Shown here in pieces: positions 24,983-32,300 of a DNA stretch of 32,300 nt. The notes beneath the pieces are model-generated. The model was not told where the DNA came from and made no database searches. It saw nothing but the letters and a program-made list of their open reading frames with translations. How positions within the stretch are numbered: position 1 is the stretch's first letter; each line of letters starts with the position of its first letter. The stretch is from JALZUE01 sp051251725 (GTDB taxonomy: Bacteria > Pseudomonadota > Gammaproteobacteria > Enterobacterales > Alteromonadaceae). Made by a program: the position numbers and the translations under genes. The stretch lies in assembly GCA_051251725.1 (NCBI GenBank), contig JBPOFN010000044.1, positions 1-32,300 on the forward strand. Reading direction: 5' to 3'.

Positions 24983-27900
24983 CTATAGGCGTATACGAAC
25001 ACCTACGGTATAACGTGCTTCATTGATAAATTGTTTTTCGCGGTTATCTTCCCACTGAAGATAACGAGCTTGTGATTCTTCGGTAATGTTAGTGCCTTGC
25101 GCATAAATAGAGATGTTTTTATCAATATCGTAACTGACCGACATATCAACATAACTTGTCGCCTCGGTGTAATGAGCAAATGGTCTGCTAACGCTTGCGC
25201 CGTCATCCCAAATACTTTGCACACCCACTAATGCTTCACTGCGATAGTTATGTGCTAAACGAACTGATAAACCATCTTTTTCCCAATAAATAACCGTGTT
25301 GGCTTGGTTTTCAGAGTTATCGTTAATCGGTAAAATATCGCCATACCAATCGGTGTTAGCACTTTCACTTGGGGCATAAGTGTAGTTAAACATCATCCCT
25401 AAACCATTAAATGCTTCTGGTAAAAAGTCGAACGCTTGTTGATAGGTAAACTCAAGACCTTCAATTTTACCACCGGCGCCATTAAGAATGGTGCTAGTTG
25501 GGACACTTGGGTTAGTTATTTGACCATCAGAGTCAGTTATATCGCTACGAATAACCGTACCATTTTCGATAAATGATTCAATATCCATTTGGAACAAACC
25601 TAAACTTAATAAACCAGTATCACTGAAATACCATTCATAAGATGCATCAAAGTTAGTTGAACGCCACGGTTTTAAATCAGGGTTACCATTTGCTGATGCA
25701 GTTTGTGCTTGGAATGAACCGTTTGGTTGAATTAAACGAGTAACATTTAAACCTCGGCCTAAGTTATCAGTATTGTGAGAACTTAACGTTTTGTTATATG
25801 AAAAACGTAAAATTTGATCACTTGCTAATTCAAAAGCAATGTTAGCACTGGGTAAAAAGTCAGTATAGTTATTGTTTGACGTAGTTTCCCCACCGTCTAT
25901 GCTGTCTGCGCCTGGACCTAAGATATAGTTTTTGCCATTAAACATTGCTTCAGTTCCTGAAGCCACTTCATGCTGTGTTATCGCTAAGTCAGTTTCAATA
26001 TAGCGAAAGCCAACGTTAGCCGTATAAGGTACGCCTAAATTACCACTTAAGTTCAACTGAGCATAAAGCGAAACGGTTTCTTCGCTAACAACATAAGTAT
26101 TATCTGGGTTCATCGCTTTAATGTTCGAACCATATAACATAGTGTTAAATGCCGTTGGATCATCTAACGCTTCAGGATCAAGGAAATATAAAGATCCTAG
26201 GCCCGTTGCACCACCGAAATCACTAATTTGAATAATATCATCAGCGATACGCGGATCATTAAATGAAATAGGTGGAATGTATGACTCACCTGTTACCGGA
26301 GCACCAGAAGCACTATCTTTCCAACGCGCAACAAAATCATCGCCGTTAGCATTGGTAAATGCAGCTAGGCCGTTCCAGTTATAACGTTCAACTTCACGAT
26401 CAGAATAACGAATGCCAAAATCAACAGATTCAATATCATCAGCAAAATCAAGTTGATACTTACCATCAGCACGCACAACATCTAGGCTTGCTTCGGTTTC
26501 GTTACCATTATTATTGATTGATGTCGCGGCATAGCGATTAACGTTTGAACCCAGTTTTTCACCATCAATTGTTGGTAGTGTCCATTGCTGCTTACCACCT
26601 GAATAATTGATGCTAAGCGGTACTTGTGTGTAAATTGGGTCACCCATACCATCAAGAACAGGCTGGTTATTGCCATCTAATGCTGGTGAACCGGCATAAC
26701 CCCATGGATTAACCGCACTGATTTCAGCACCACCGGCACCTTTATAAGTTGCACCTGCTTGTGAACCATCGTTGATGTAATTATCAGCAAAGCCGGCGAA
26801 TTGATCATTAGTTGAACTGCCGTGAATATAACGAACACTACCTGAGAATTTTCCGCCGTTATCAAAATCTAATTGTAAATTAGTATTGAGTGCTTCTCGG
26901 TCTGAATAGGTATTTTCTGAATGAGACATAACACGGCGAGCTTGTAAGTCAGCCGCTTGAACTGTATTAAAGTCACCACCATTAGCATCATGAATATCGG
27001 CACGAGTTACTGTTTGAGTTGGATTAAACCAGCCCCAATTGCCATTCCAGGCATTACTGGCTATAAAGGCAGCTGAACGTTGGTACTCTTCCATTTGTGT
27101 ATAAAATACATCAGCCGTTACCGTTAAGCTTTCATTTAATTCTGCTTGAAATGATGCATTAACCCCTAAACGTTCGCGTTCGGTAAATTTATTGGCTGAT
27201 TGGTGTCCTTGAAATGACTGATAACCATCATTTACATCACCATCGCCATTAATATCTCCAGGCGATTGTGCGAATCGACCACCGCCTGGTCCATCTTCTG
27301 ATGCACCACGAAACCAGCCGTCACCTGCGGAGCCTAGCGTATAGTCAGCTAAATTGGAGGTTTGGTAAGCAACATTAATGGTTGCCGCCATTGAGCCCTC
27401 ATTAATACCCGCAAACATTGAGACACGGCCGTCTGTATCATCACCTAATGAACCTTGTGTTAATTCAGCTAATCCAGCGAATGTAGTACCTTCATCTAAA
27501 TCAAAACCACGTAAGGTTTTTAAGTTAACCGTACCTGAAATACCACCACTTAAGACGCTTGCAGTATTAGATTTAATCACGTCCATGCCCGACACCATAG
27601 TCGCTGGGATATCGGCAAAATCTGGTTGTACCGTAGTTATAGAACCGGCTGCTAGAAATTGTTCGCCATTTAAAGTGGTATTAACTTGTGGCATACCTCG
27701 AACATTTAAGCGCGCACCTTCACCTGCTGAACGTGAGATTTGCACACCTGAGATCCGTTGCAATGAATCAGCTATTGTGGCATCAGGTAATTTACCTATA
27801 TCTTCTGCTGAAATTGAATCAACAACACTACCGGCAAAACGTTTAGTGTTTAATGCTCGAATTTGTGAGCCTTTAATTCCTCGAACTTGAATAACTTCAA

Positions 27901-28036
27901 TGCTCGCTTCTTTATCGGCGGCTTTGTTTTCAAATGCTAAACCTGCTGGTACATAAAGACATGATGCAATACTTGCAGCGAGTATTGATTTAGAAAAAGC
28001 TTCAACTCTACGACTTGTTTGTTTTTTAAACCCCAT
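24983..28036 (-). CDS. TonB-dependent receptor (TIGR01782-type)
   Basis: 1017 residues. Signal peptide (AFSKSILAASIASCLYVPAGLA), TonB box region IEVIQVRG, plug domain with ALNTKRFAGSVVDSISAEDIGKLPD, DSLQRISGVQISR and IKSNTASVLSGGISGTVNL, then a long 22-strand-type barrel. Segment KLPDATIADSLQRISGVQI is the mark of the long Xanthomonas/Caulobacter/Alteromonas group of receptors, several of which import oligosaccharides. Here the substrate is unknown, but the shared operator ties it to the periplasmic sugar enzymes. The ATG at 28036 follows AAGGA; an upstream ATG at 28060 has no such site. The last residue is Leu (RIRL), not the usual aromatic. Terminator directly downstream. Confidence 0.96.
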   Translation of the reverse strand: MGFKKQTSRRVEAFSKSILAASIASCLYVPAGLAFENKAADKEASIEVIQVRGIKGSQIRALNTKRFAGSVVDSISAEDIGKLPDATIADSLQRISGVQISRSAGEGARLNVRGMPQVNTTLNGEQFLAAGSITTVQPDFADIPATMVSGMDVIKSNTASVLSGGISGTVNLKTLRGFDLDEGTTFAGLAELTQGSLGDDTDGRVSMFAGINEGSMAATINVAYQTSNLADYTLGSAGDGWFRGASEDGPGGGRFAQSPGDINGDGDVNDGYQSFQGHQSANKFTERERLGVNASFQAELNESLTVTADVFYTQMEEYQRSAAFIASNAWNGNWGWFNPTQTVTRADIHDANGGDFNTVQAADLQARRVMSHSENTYSDREALNTNLQLDFDNGGKFSGSVRYIHGSSTNDQFAGFADNYINDGSQAGATYKGAGGAEISAVNPWGYAGSPALDGNNQPVLDGMGDPIYTQVPLSINYSGGKQQWTLPTIDGEKLGSNVNRYAATSINNNGNETEASLDVVRADGKYQLDFADDIESVDFGIRYSDREVERYNWNGLAAFTNANGDDFVARWKDSASGAPVTGESYIPPISFNDPRIADDIIQISDFGGATGLGSLYFLDPEALDDPTAFNTMLYGSNIKAMNPDNTYVVSEETVSLYAQLNLSGNLGVPYTANVGFRYIETDLAITQHEVASGTEAMFNGKNYILGPGADSIDGGETTSNNNYTDFLPSANIAFELASDQILRFSYNKTLSSHNTDNLGRGLNVTRLIQPNGSFQAQTASANGNPDLKPWRSTNFDASYEWYFSDTGLLSLGLFQMDIESFIENGTVIRSDITDSDGQITNPSVPTSTILNGAGGKIEGLEFTYQQAFDFLPEAFNGLGMMFNYTYAPSESANTDWYGDILPINDNSENQANTVIYWEKDGLSVRLAHNYRSEALVGVQSIWDDGASVSRPFAHYTEATSYVDMSVSYDIDKNISIYAQGTNITEESQARYLQWEDNREKQFINEARYTVGVRIRL

Positions 28037-28100
28037 TGTACAATCCTTTTTTATAGTCATTATCTATTTTTTGTATAGTTCTTTAAAGTCAGGCCAAATA

Positions 28101-28116
28101 AATGAACCGGTTCATT
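28101..28116. promoter_or_regulatory. LacI-type operator, receptor gene
   Basis: AATGAACCGGTTCATT is a perfect 16-bp palindrome 65 bases upstream of the receptor start. A possible minus-strand -10 (TATACA, 28072-28077) lies between it and the gene, which places the site over or just upstream of the -35 region, a natural place for repression. Confidence 0.75.
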
Positions 28117-28386
28117 CGTTTGACCTAAAAACTTGCCTGAACAATCTATAACAGGCATTATTATATTTCAAGATAATAATGTAATTAAAATCACTATTTA
28201 TTAAGAATTGTTAATCCAAGTAAGAAACAACCTTATAGATATAAACTTATCCAATTGTATATAAAAGATAAAATACATAAATTACTAATTATTTATATCG
28301 TTTTTTATATTTGGCGAGTAAACTAAAACCATCTAACCACAGTTATTTATGGTTTATTAAATTTTTAAAAGTATAAAAATCACAAT

Positions 28387-28402
28387 AATGAACCGGTATT
28401 TA
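28387..28402. promoter_or_regulatory. LacI-type operator, Tat isomerase gene
   Basis: AATGAACCGGTATTTA keeps the left half and centre of the palindrome (12 of 16). With its flank, CACAATAATGAACCGGT (28381-28397) matches 16 of 17 bases of the sequence before the oxidase operon (18992-19008). It is about 130 bases before the isomerase gene and may act with the site at 28101 in the same control region. Confidence 0.55.
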
Positions 28403-28531
28403 TATTACAGTTTTTAGCTCGTATAAATAAGCAGTATTAAATAGTCAGATGATAAGTATTGTTGGCCCCGAAGCTTTGCCAGATAGTCTCATATACATAA
28501 GCTGACATAACAATTTCAATAGGAAATGAAG

Positions 28532-29524
28532 ATGACAACTCGACGTGATTTCATAAAAATAGCGGCCACTACGCCCTTATTCTTAAGCGGCAAGCATGCT
28601 ACTGCTAAATCAAATGCCCCGACGCCTGAAAACATCAATAATCGAATTTCACTATCACAATGGTCTTTTCATCGCGCTATTTTAGGAAACAGTAAAAAAA
28701 ATTACCAAAAGTTTAAGCAATCTTTACACAATAGCCCTGACGATATTTTGCAAGGCCCGCTTGATCCTAGAGATATTGCAAAAACTGCACGCCAGTTAGG
28801 GGTTGGGTATGTTGACTTGGTCAACGTATTATTTTTTGGCCATGCACAAGACAAACCTTGGCTGAATGAATTTAAATTGCGAGCAGATGACAACGCGGTA
28901 AAATTCCAATTATTAATGTGTGATGAAACCGGCGCTTTAGGCGCAAGTAATAAAACACAAAGACAGCAAGCTATAGCTGCTCATTTGCCTTGGTTAGATG
29001 CGGCAGCCTATTTAGGTTGTAAGCAACTTCGTGTTAACGCCTATGGTGACGGCAGTTATTTACAACAATTAAACCAATGTGCTGAATCACTGCAAACATT
29101 AGCGACTACCGCAGCAACTATGGGGATCGAAATGTTAGTAGAAAACCATGGTTATGCATCAAACAATGGCGCGTGGTTAGCGATGTTAATGGAACAATCA
29201 GCTCACAAAAACTTAGGTGTGTTCACCGATCTCGATAACTTTTTTATGGGCGGCTGGAATTTAAGCCCTGAACGAAGATATGATCGCGTGCAAGGTATCA
29301 TAGATCTTGCCCCTTACACGCGTGGCGTTAGTGTAAAAGCGCATGATTTTGACAAAAACGGTCAGGAGACCACCCTAGACTTTGAGGCTTATTTCAAAAT
29401 ATTTGAACAAGCGGGCTTTAGCGGTTTTTATAGTGCAGAGTTTGAAGGTAACCGTTTGTCAGAATTAGCCGGCTCTACTGCAACCGTGGAATATACCAAG
29501 CAGTCGCTACTAAATATTCAATAG
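28532..29524 (+). CDS. Tat-exported TIM-barrel isomerase/epimerase-like protein
   Basis: About 330 residues. A twin-arginine signal opens the protein (TTRRDFIKIAATTPLFLSG). The mature part is a xylose-isomerase-like TIM barrel: ISLSQWSFHRAILG, VGYVDLVNVLFF, a central MLVENHGYASNNGAW, GVFTDLDNFFMGGW, and a terminal FSGFYSAEFEG, containing His, Glu and Asp residues in the positions used for metal binding. Tat export suggests it folds, perhaps with metal, in the cytosol before acting in the periplasm, the same compartment as the GMC dehydrogenase. The ATG at 28532 is chosen because AGGA lies 7 bases before it; the ATG at 28526 is too close. Divergent from the receptor. Confidence 0.92.
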   Translation: MTTRRDFIKIAATTPLFLSGKHATAKSNAPTPENINNRISLSQWSFHRAILGNSKKNYQKFKQSLHNSPDDILQGPLDPRDIAKTARQLGVGYVDLVNVLFFGHAQDKPWLNEFKLRADDNAVKFQLLMCDETGALGASNKTQRQQAIAAHLPWLDAAAYLGCKQLRVNAYGDGSYLQQLNQCAESLQTLATTAATMGIEMLVENHGYASNNGAWLAMLMEQSAHKNLGVFTDLDNFFMGGWNLSPERRYDRVQGIIDLAPYTRGVSVKAHDFDKNGQETTLDFEAYFKIFEQAGFSGFYSAEFEGNRLSELAGSTATVEYTKQSLLNIQ

Positions 29525-30090
29525 CTAAACGTCACATAGCAATGAGTAGTAACCCGTTACTGAAAAAAGTTACACATAACTACTGAAATTGTAACGCGTA
29601 CTAACTAAAGAACTAACTTGAGCTCTGCATAGAAGTGTCGTATAAATTTAGTTTTCATAAATAATTCAAAACTTACTAATAGCAATCAAGCTATATTTAG
29701 GTTGAGGCTTACTCTAAATCCAAAGTTTTGTGTCTATCAAGGCTGATTTTCTTAGTTATAACTGGCTATTGCTAGGAAATACAACGCCACTAAGTACAAA
29801 AGAATAATGTCGAGCGCTCGTCTTATCCACATAAGCTTAAGTATGCTAAGAACAGAGAAACCAACGGCACTGACAACAAAACGAATAATAAAGGCGTTTC
29901 TAGTAGGTACTCATCTCCCATCAACTAATGTGTTAATAATTTTTATCGCATAACGCGTGTATTAATATTCATCCGGTCTGTTGGCCATAACCCTAGCGTA
30001 GTTTTGGAAACTAATGACTGTTACTATCCGTACTTAGTATTAGCTAATCGCGATAGATTGCTGGTTATTATTTTAAACGAGGTATTTTTT
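29525..30090. other. Intergenic region with a DnaA-box match
   Basis: 566 bases with no gene I can support. It holds a small hairpin AGTAAC-cc-GTTACT near 29548 and one exact match to the DnaA box TTATCCACA (29823-29831). Such a match has a fair chance of arising by accident in a window this size, and it is 2.2 kb from the initiator gene. The last 100 bases should hold the promoter of the next gene. Confidence 0.4.
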
Positions 30091-30405
30091 ATGATTACAT
30101 GGCCAGGGATATTAAAATTAGATGGTGAAGATGAGCTTATTTATTTAAAAAATCATGATGGGTTTATTTCAGAATGCCATGATTTACTTTTTAGTGATGA
30201 CGACTATGTGATTGATTCTCAAGGTCACAGCTATTTAATAGCCTTAATTTCTAAAGAACTGCAGCTAATTAAAACAGATAAGGTTTTTACCAGCTCTCAA
30301 GTGACTAATTTAATTCAGGCGCATGAGTTTAAAAAGGCGTCACTATGTCTGATTAAAATAAAATTCATAACCATATCTGCAGCAATAAATTCTTTAGCTT
30401 ACTAA
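30091..30405 (+). CDS. DUF4144-like small protein
   Basis: 104 residues. Begins MITWPGILKLDGEDELIYL and continues DYVIDSQGHSYLI, a pattern I associate with the DUF4144 family of small gammaproteobacterial proteins (about 100 residues, unknown function), though I cannot confirm the match. The ATG at 30091 is preceded by GAGGT; an upstream ATG-less extension to 30004 is unsupported. Cytosolic, no signal. It is convergent with the replication initiator gene and has no evident partner. Confidence 0.7.
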   Translation: MITWPGILKLDGEDELIYLKNHDGFISECHDLLFSDDDYVIDSQGHSYLIALISKELQLIKTDKVFTSSQVTNLIQAHEFKKASLCLIKIKFITISAAINSLAY

Positions 30406-30684
30406 CTTCAATATAGAATCACCTAAGATTAACGTTATGCTTGGCATAGTGTTAGCTATAAGTACCTTGTTTTACGCAATAACAGCCGCAGCTAAATTTT
30501 CATTTTTTTTCCGCGTTTAGCATCAGTACTTTATGAGCAGTCAAATAAGAAGTTGTTTTCTGAAAACCTATTTAAAAACTTTATCATCCACATAAAAACT
30601 ATAAACAGAATGTTATTTAACCAAACGTGCTGTACAGCCCCTATTCTCGTATCGCTATTTTTATATTTATTATTTTAGTATGGA

Positions 30685-32070
30685 TCAGAAGTTTAAAAGA
30701 CGGTTTGTTCGAGCGTCACGTATCATCTCTAAATAGTTCTTATGCGTTGATGTTCTAGCAATATAAAAACCTAATTCTTCTGAATAAATGATTGATGCTT
30801 CGTTAATTTCAGACGAGCATTGATGAATTATCTTTTTATCCTCAAGCCAAGTAACACAAGGGTTTCCGGCAGAATCATTAACCGCAGCTTTAGCCAAAAT
30901 ATCTGACATTGCTTGTTTAAACTGTTTCATAGAGTACGAAGGAGCAATTTTATCTTTGATCACTTGCCAACTATAGTAACGCCCTCCCCCTATGCTTTGA
31001 TGTGAGCACCAAATTGAAAAAGCAATACGTAACGAATTGGTTTCGCTCATTAATCTCATATCAATTTTTGAAAACGGACGTTGATTGTTGATCAGGTATT
31101 GGTAAATTCGATTAATTAAACGCTGCTCAAACTCAAGTCGGTAGGCAACCCGCTTATCGTTAGTTAATTTGTATTCTCTTATTTTAAAATGAATAACATT
31201 GAGTTCATATTCGTCTAGCCCCATTTCTTTCATCGCCTGAGTATTGGCGTTTTCGATAAAAAACTCAGTGCCACTTAAACGGTTCATAGAAATTTTCAGG
31301 TTATTACGTTCACCTGAGCCAACGCCCTTCCCCATAGCTTTTAAAATATCAACTTCAAAGAAATCAAATAAGGTACTTTTTACATCTGACAATAAATCGG
31401 CATTAATATTGGCAGCATTAATTCGGTATTCAATCGTTCGTTCTACTAACGACAACAACGCCATGTAATAACGTAAGTCGTTAATGCGTGCGATACGCTC
31501 GTTGTTAGTGGTTGTTACCGTTACTTTAATTGGTTCATCATTAATATAAACCGTAGTTTCTTTTCGTTTAGCTGTGCTCTTAGAGTTATATTCCAGTGCT
31601 GTAAATAAAAACAAGCAAACTAAATCATCCGCTAAGCCGTATTCTATTTTATCACTAACACTTAATGCTTTATTTTCTTGTAACGATAATGATATTTGAT
31701 CAGGTTGAGCTGGTAATGAATTACTGTTTAAGTAGTCGATGTTTAGCTTGAATAAAGAAGCGTAGCGTTTTTTAGACTCATGCACATTACAGCCAAGCTC
31801 AGTAAACACAGATTTTTCAACTAGTTTTTTTAATGTTTGCCGAACGGTAACAACTTTTCGATTTAACTTTTCAGCAATAGCTTCCGCATTGCAATAACCA
31901 TGGTCGAAACGGTCACTTGAAAGAATGGTTAATATTGCTGATAGCAACACCCTTTCATTGTTTTTCAAATTTAAGTTTTCCATCGCAAAGATTAGATCTT
32001 GCGGTAAGCAGTCACCTAATGTAATTAGTGGCGGCGATAAATTCGTAAATTTTAGATCGATAAGACTCAT
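30685..32070 (-). CDS. RctB-like replication initiator
   Basis: 461 residues, placed next to an iteron array, which is the setting of a replicon initiator. The N-terminal 100 residues look like a winged helix (ILTILSSDRFDHGYCNAEAIAEKL). From memory, two blocks resemble Vibrio RctB: KRKETTVYINDEPIKV running into the helix RINDLRYYMALLSLVERTIEY, and DILKAMGKGVGSGERNNL followed by NRLSGTEFF. RctB has about 658 residues, so this version would lack the C-terminal domain that RctB uses for oligomer control. No paired partition genes are in view. It is transcribed away from the repeats, which may also control it. The ATG at 32070 has a weak ribosome binding site. Confidence 0.8.
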   Translation of the reverse strand: MSLIDLKFTNLSPPLITLGDCLPQDLIFAMENLNLKNNERVLLSAILTILSSDRFDHGYCNAEAIAEKLNRKVVTVRQTLKKLVEKSVFTELGCNVHESKKRYASLFKLNIDYLNSNSLPAQPDQISLSLQENKALSVSDKIEYGLADDLVCLFLFTALEYNSKSTAKRKETTVYINDEPIKVTVTTTNNERIARINDLRYYMALLSLVERTIEYRINAANINADLLSDVKSTLFDFFEVDILKAMGKGVGSGERNNLKISMNRLSGTEFFIENANTQAMKEMGLDEYELNVIHFKIREYKLTNDKRVAYRLEFEQRLINRIYQYLINNQRPFSKIDMRLMSETNSLRIAFSIWCSHQSIGGGRYYSWQVIKDKIAPSYSMKQFKQAMSDILAKAAVNDSAGNPCVTWLEDKKIIHQCSSEINEASIIYSEELGFYIARTSTHKNYLEMIRDARTNRLLNF

Positions 32071-32106
32071 GAGCGTTATTTTTATAAGAGTTTGGGCATA
32101 ATATAC

Positions 32107-32180
32107 TACGAAATAAAAATATAATCACATTTTGTCTTTCTATATTTAAATTATTTAATAATAACAAGTTTGTATAACTG
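32107..32180. other. AT-rich stretch, possible unwinding element
   Basis: About 74 bases of very AT-rich sequence between the initiator start and the repeats. This is where an origin's DNA-unwinding element would be expected, and it must also contain the initiator promoter. No DnaA-box match is seen here. Confidence 0.4.
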
Positions 32181-32200
32181 TTCCGTTCTATCGCCCTTTC

Positions 32201-32300
32201 TGTTTAGTCCAAGTGTTGGACTTCAACTTAACCTGAATGTTTAGTCCAAGTGTTGGACTGCAACTTAACCTGAATGTTTAGTCCAAGTGTTGGACTGCAA
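32201..32300. repeat. Palindromic 37-bp iterons, origin region
   Basis: Two full copies and a third cut by the window end, each exactly 37 bases apart (starts 32201, 32238, 32275). Each carries the perfect palindrome AGTCCAAGTGTTGGACT (7-bp arms, 3-base centre; 32206-32222, 32243-32259, 32280-32296). Between palindromes the sequence is also conserved, with only one base differing (CTTCAAC against CTGCAAC). They lie upstream of the initiator gene and are probably its binding sites. The array may continue beyond the window. Confidence 0.88.

Noticed and set aside
27378..27890. A 170-residue plus-strand open frame inside the receptor gene
   Set aside because: It is the complement of a long, well-supported receptor coding region, and it has no ribosome site or recognisable domain.
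29823..29831. DnaA box as part of the origin
   Set aside because: It is a single exact 9-base match, 2.2 kb away from the iterons; such a match is easily accidental in a window this long.
32201..32300. CRISPR-like spaced repeats
   Set aside because: The sequence between the palindromes is conserved too, so these are iterons with one 37-bp unit, not repeats with unique spacers, and there is no cas gene.

Overview
The window looks like accessory DNA from a low-GC marine gammaproteobacterium. The best guess is Alteromonadales, in or near Colwelliaceae. This rests on the AT-rich codon use, the Xanthomonas/Alteromonas-type long TonB-dependent receptor, the FAD halogenase family and the mix of small lipoproteins. 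The right edge carries an RctB-like replication initiator and palindromic 37-bp iterons, so the window probably comes from a plasmid or secondary replicon (chromid). That placement is inferred.

Layout: (1) 1-3240 holds small plus-strand accessory genes (YbjQ-family protein, a lipoprotein, two membrane proteins) and an orphan periplasmic binding protein whose signal peptide can only be read from an ATT start. (2) 3243-4046 is a Cof-type HAD phosphatase. Divergent from it, 4485-9609 is a tightly overlapping MacB-type ABC operon: one ATPase, three consecutive HlyD-like adaptors and one FtsX-type permease. (3) 9827-18457 is a minus-strand block of small accessory genes in which decay is frequent: a frameshifted histidine phosphatase, a shredded alpha/beta hydrolase, a frameshifted helical ORF broken at a perfect 19-bp palindrome, and an esterase whose natural start is ATC. 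It also contains a two-domain TIM-barrel isomerase and a DUF1697 protein.

(4) 18951-29524 is the metabolic heart. A Tat-exported gluconate-dehydrogenase-subunit-3-like protein, a GMC flavoprotein and a secreted sugar isomerase/epimerase form one operon. A tryptophan-halogenase-family flavoprotein follows. A TonB-dependent receptor and a second Tat-exported TIM-barrel isomerase are divergently transcribed from a shared control region. Three near-identical LacI-type operator sites (core GAACCGGT) lie upstream of the oxidase operon, the receptor and the last isomerase, so these units are probably one regulon. I infer uptake of a glycoside through the receptor, periplasmic oxidation (possibly at C3) by the GMC enzyme, and processing by the TIM-barrel enzymes. 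(5) 30091-32300 holds a small DUF4144-like protein, the initiator gene and the iteron-bearing origin, which continues past the window.
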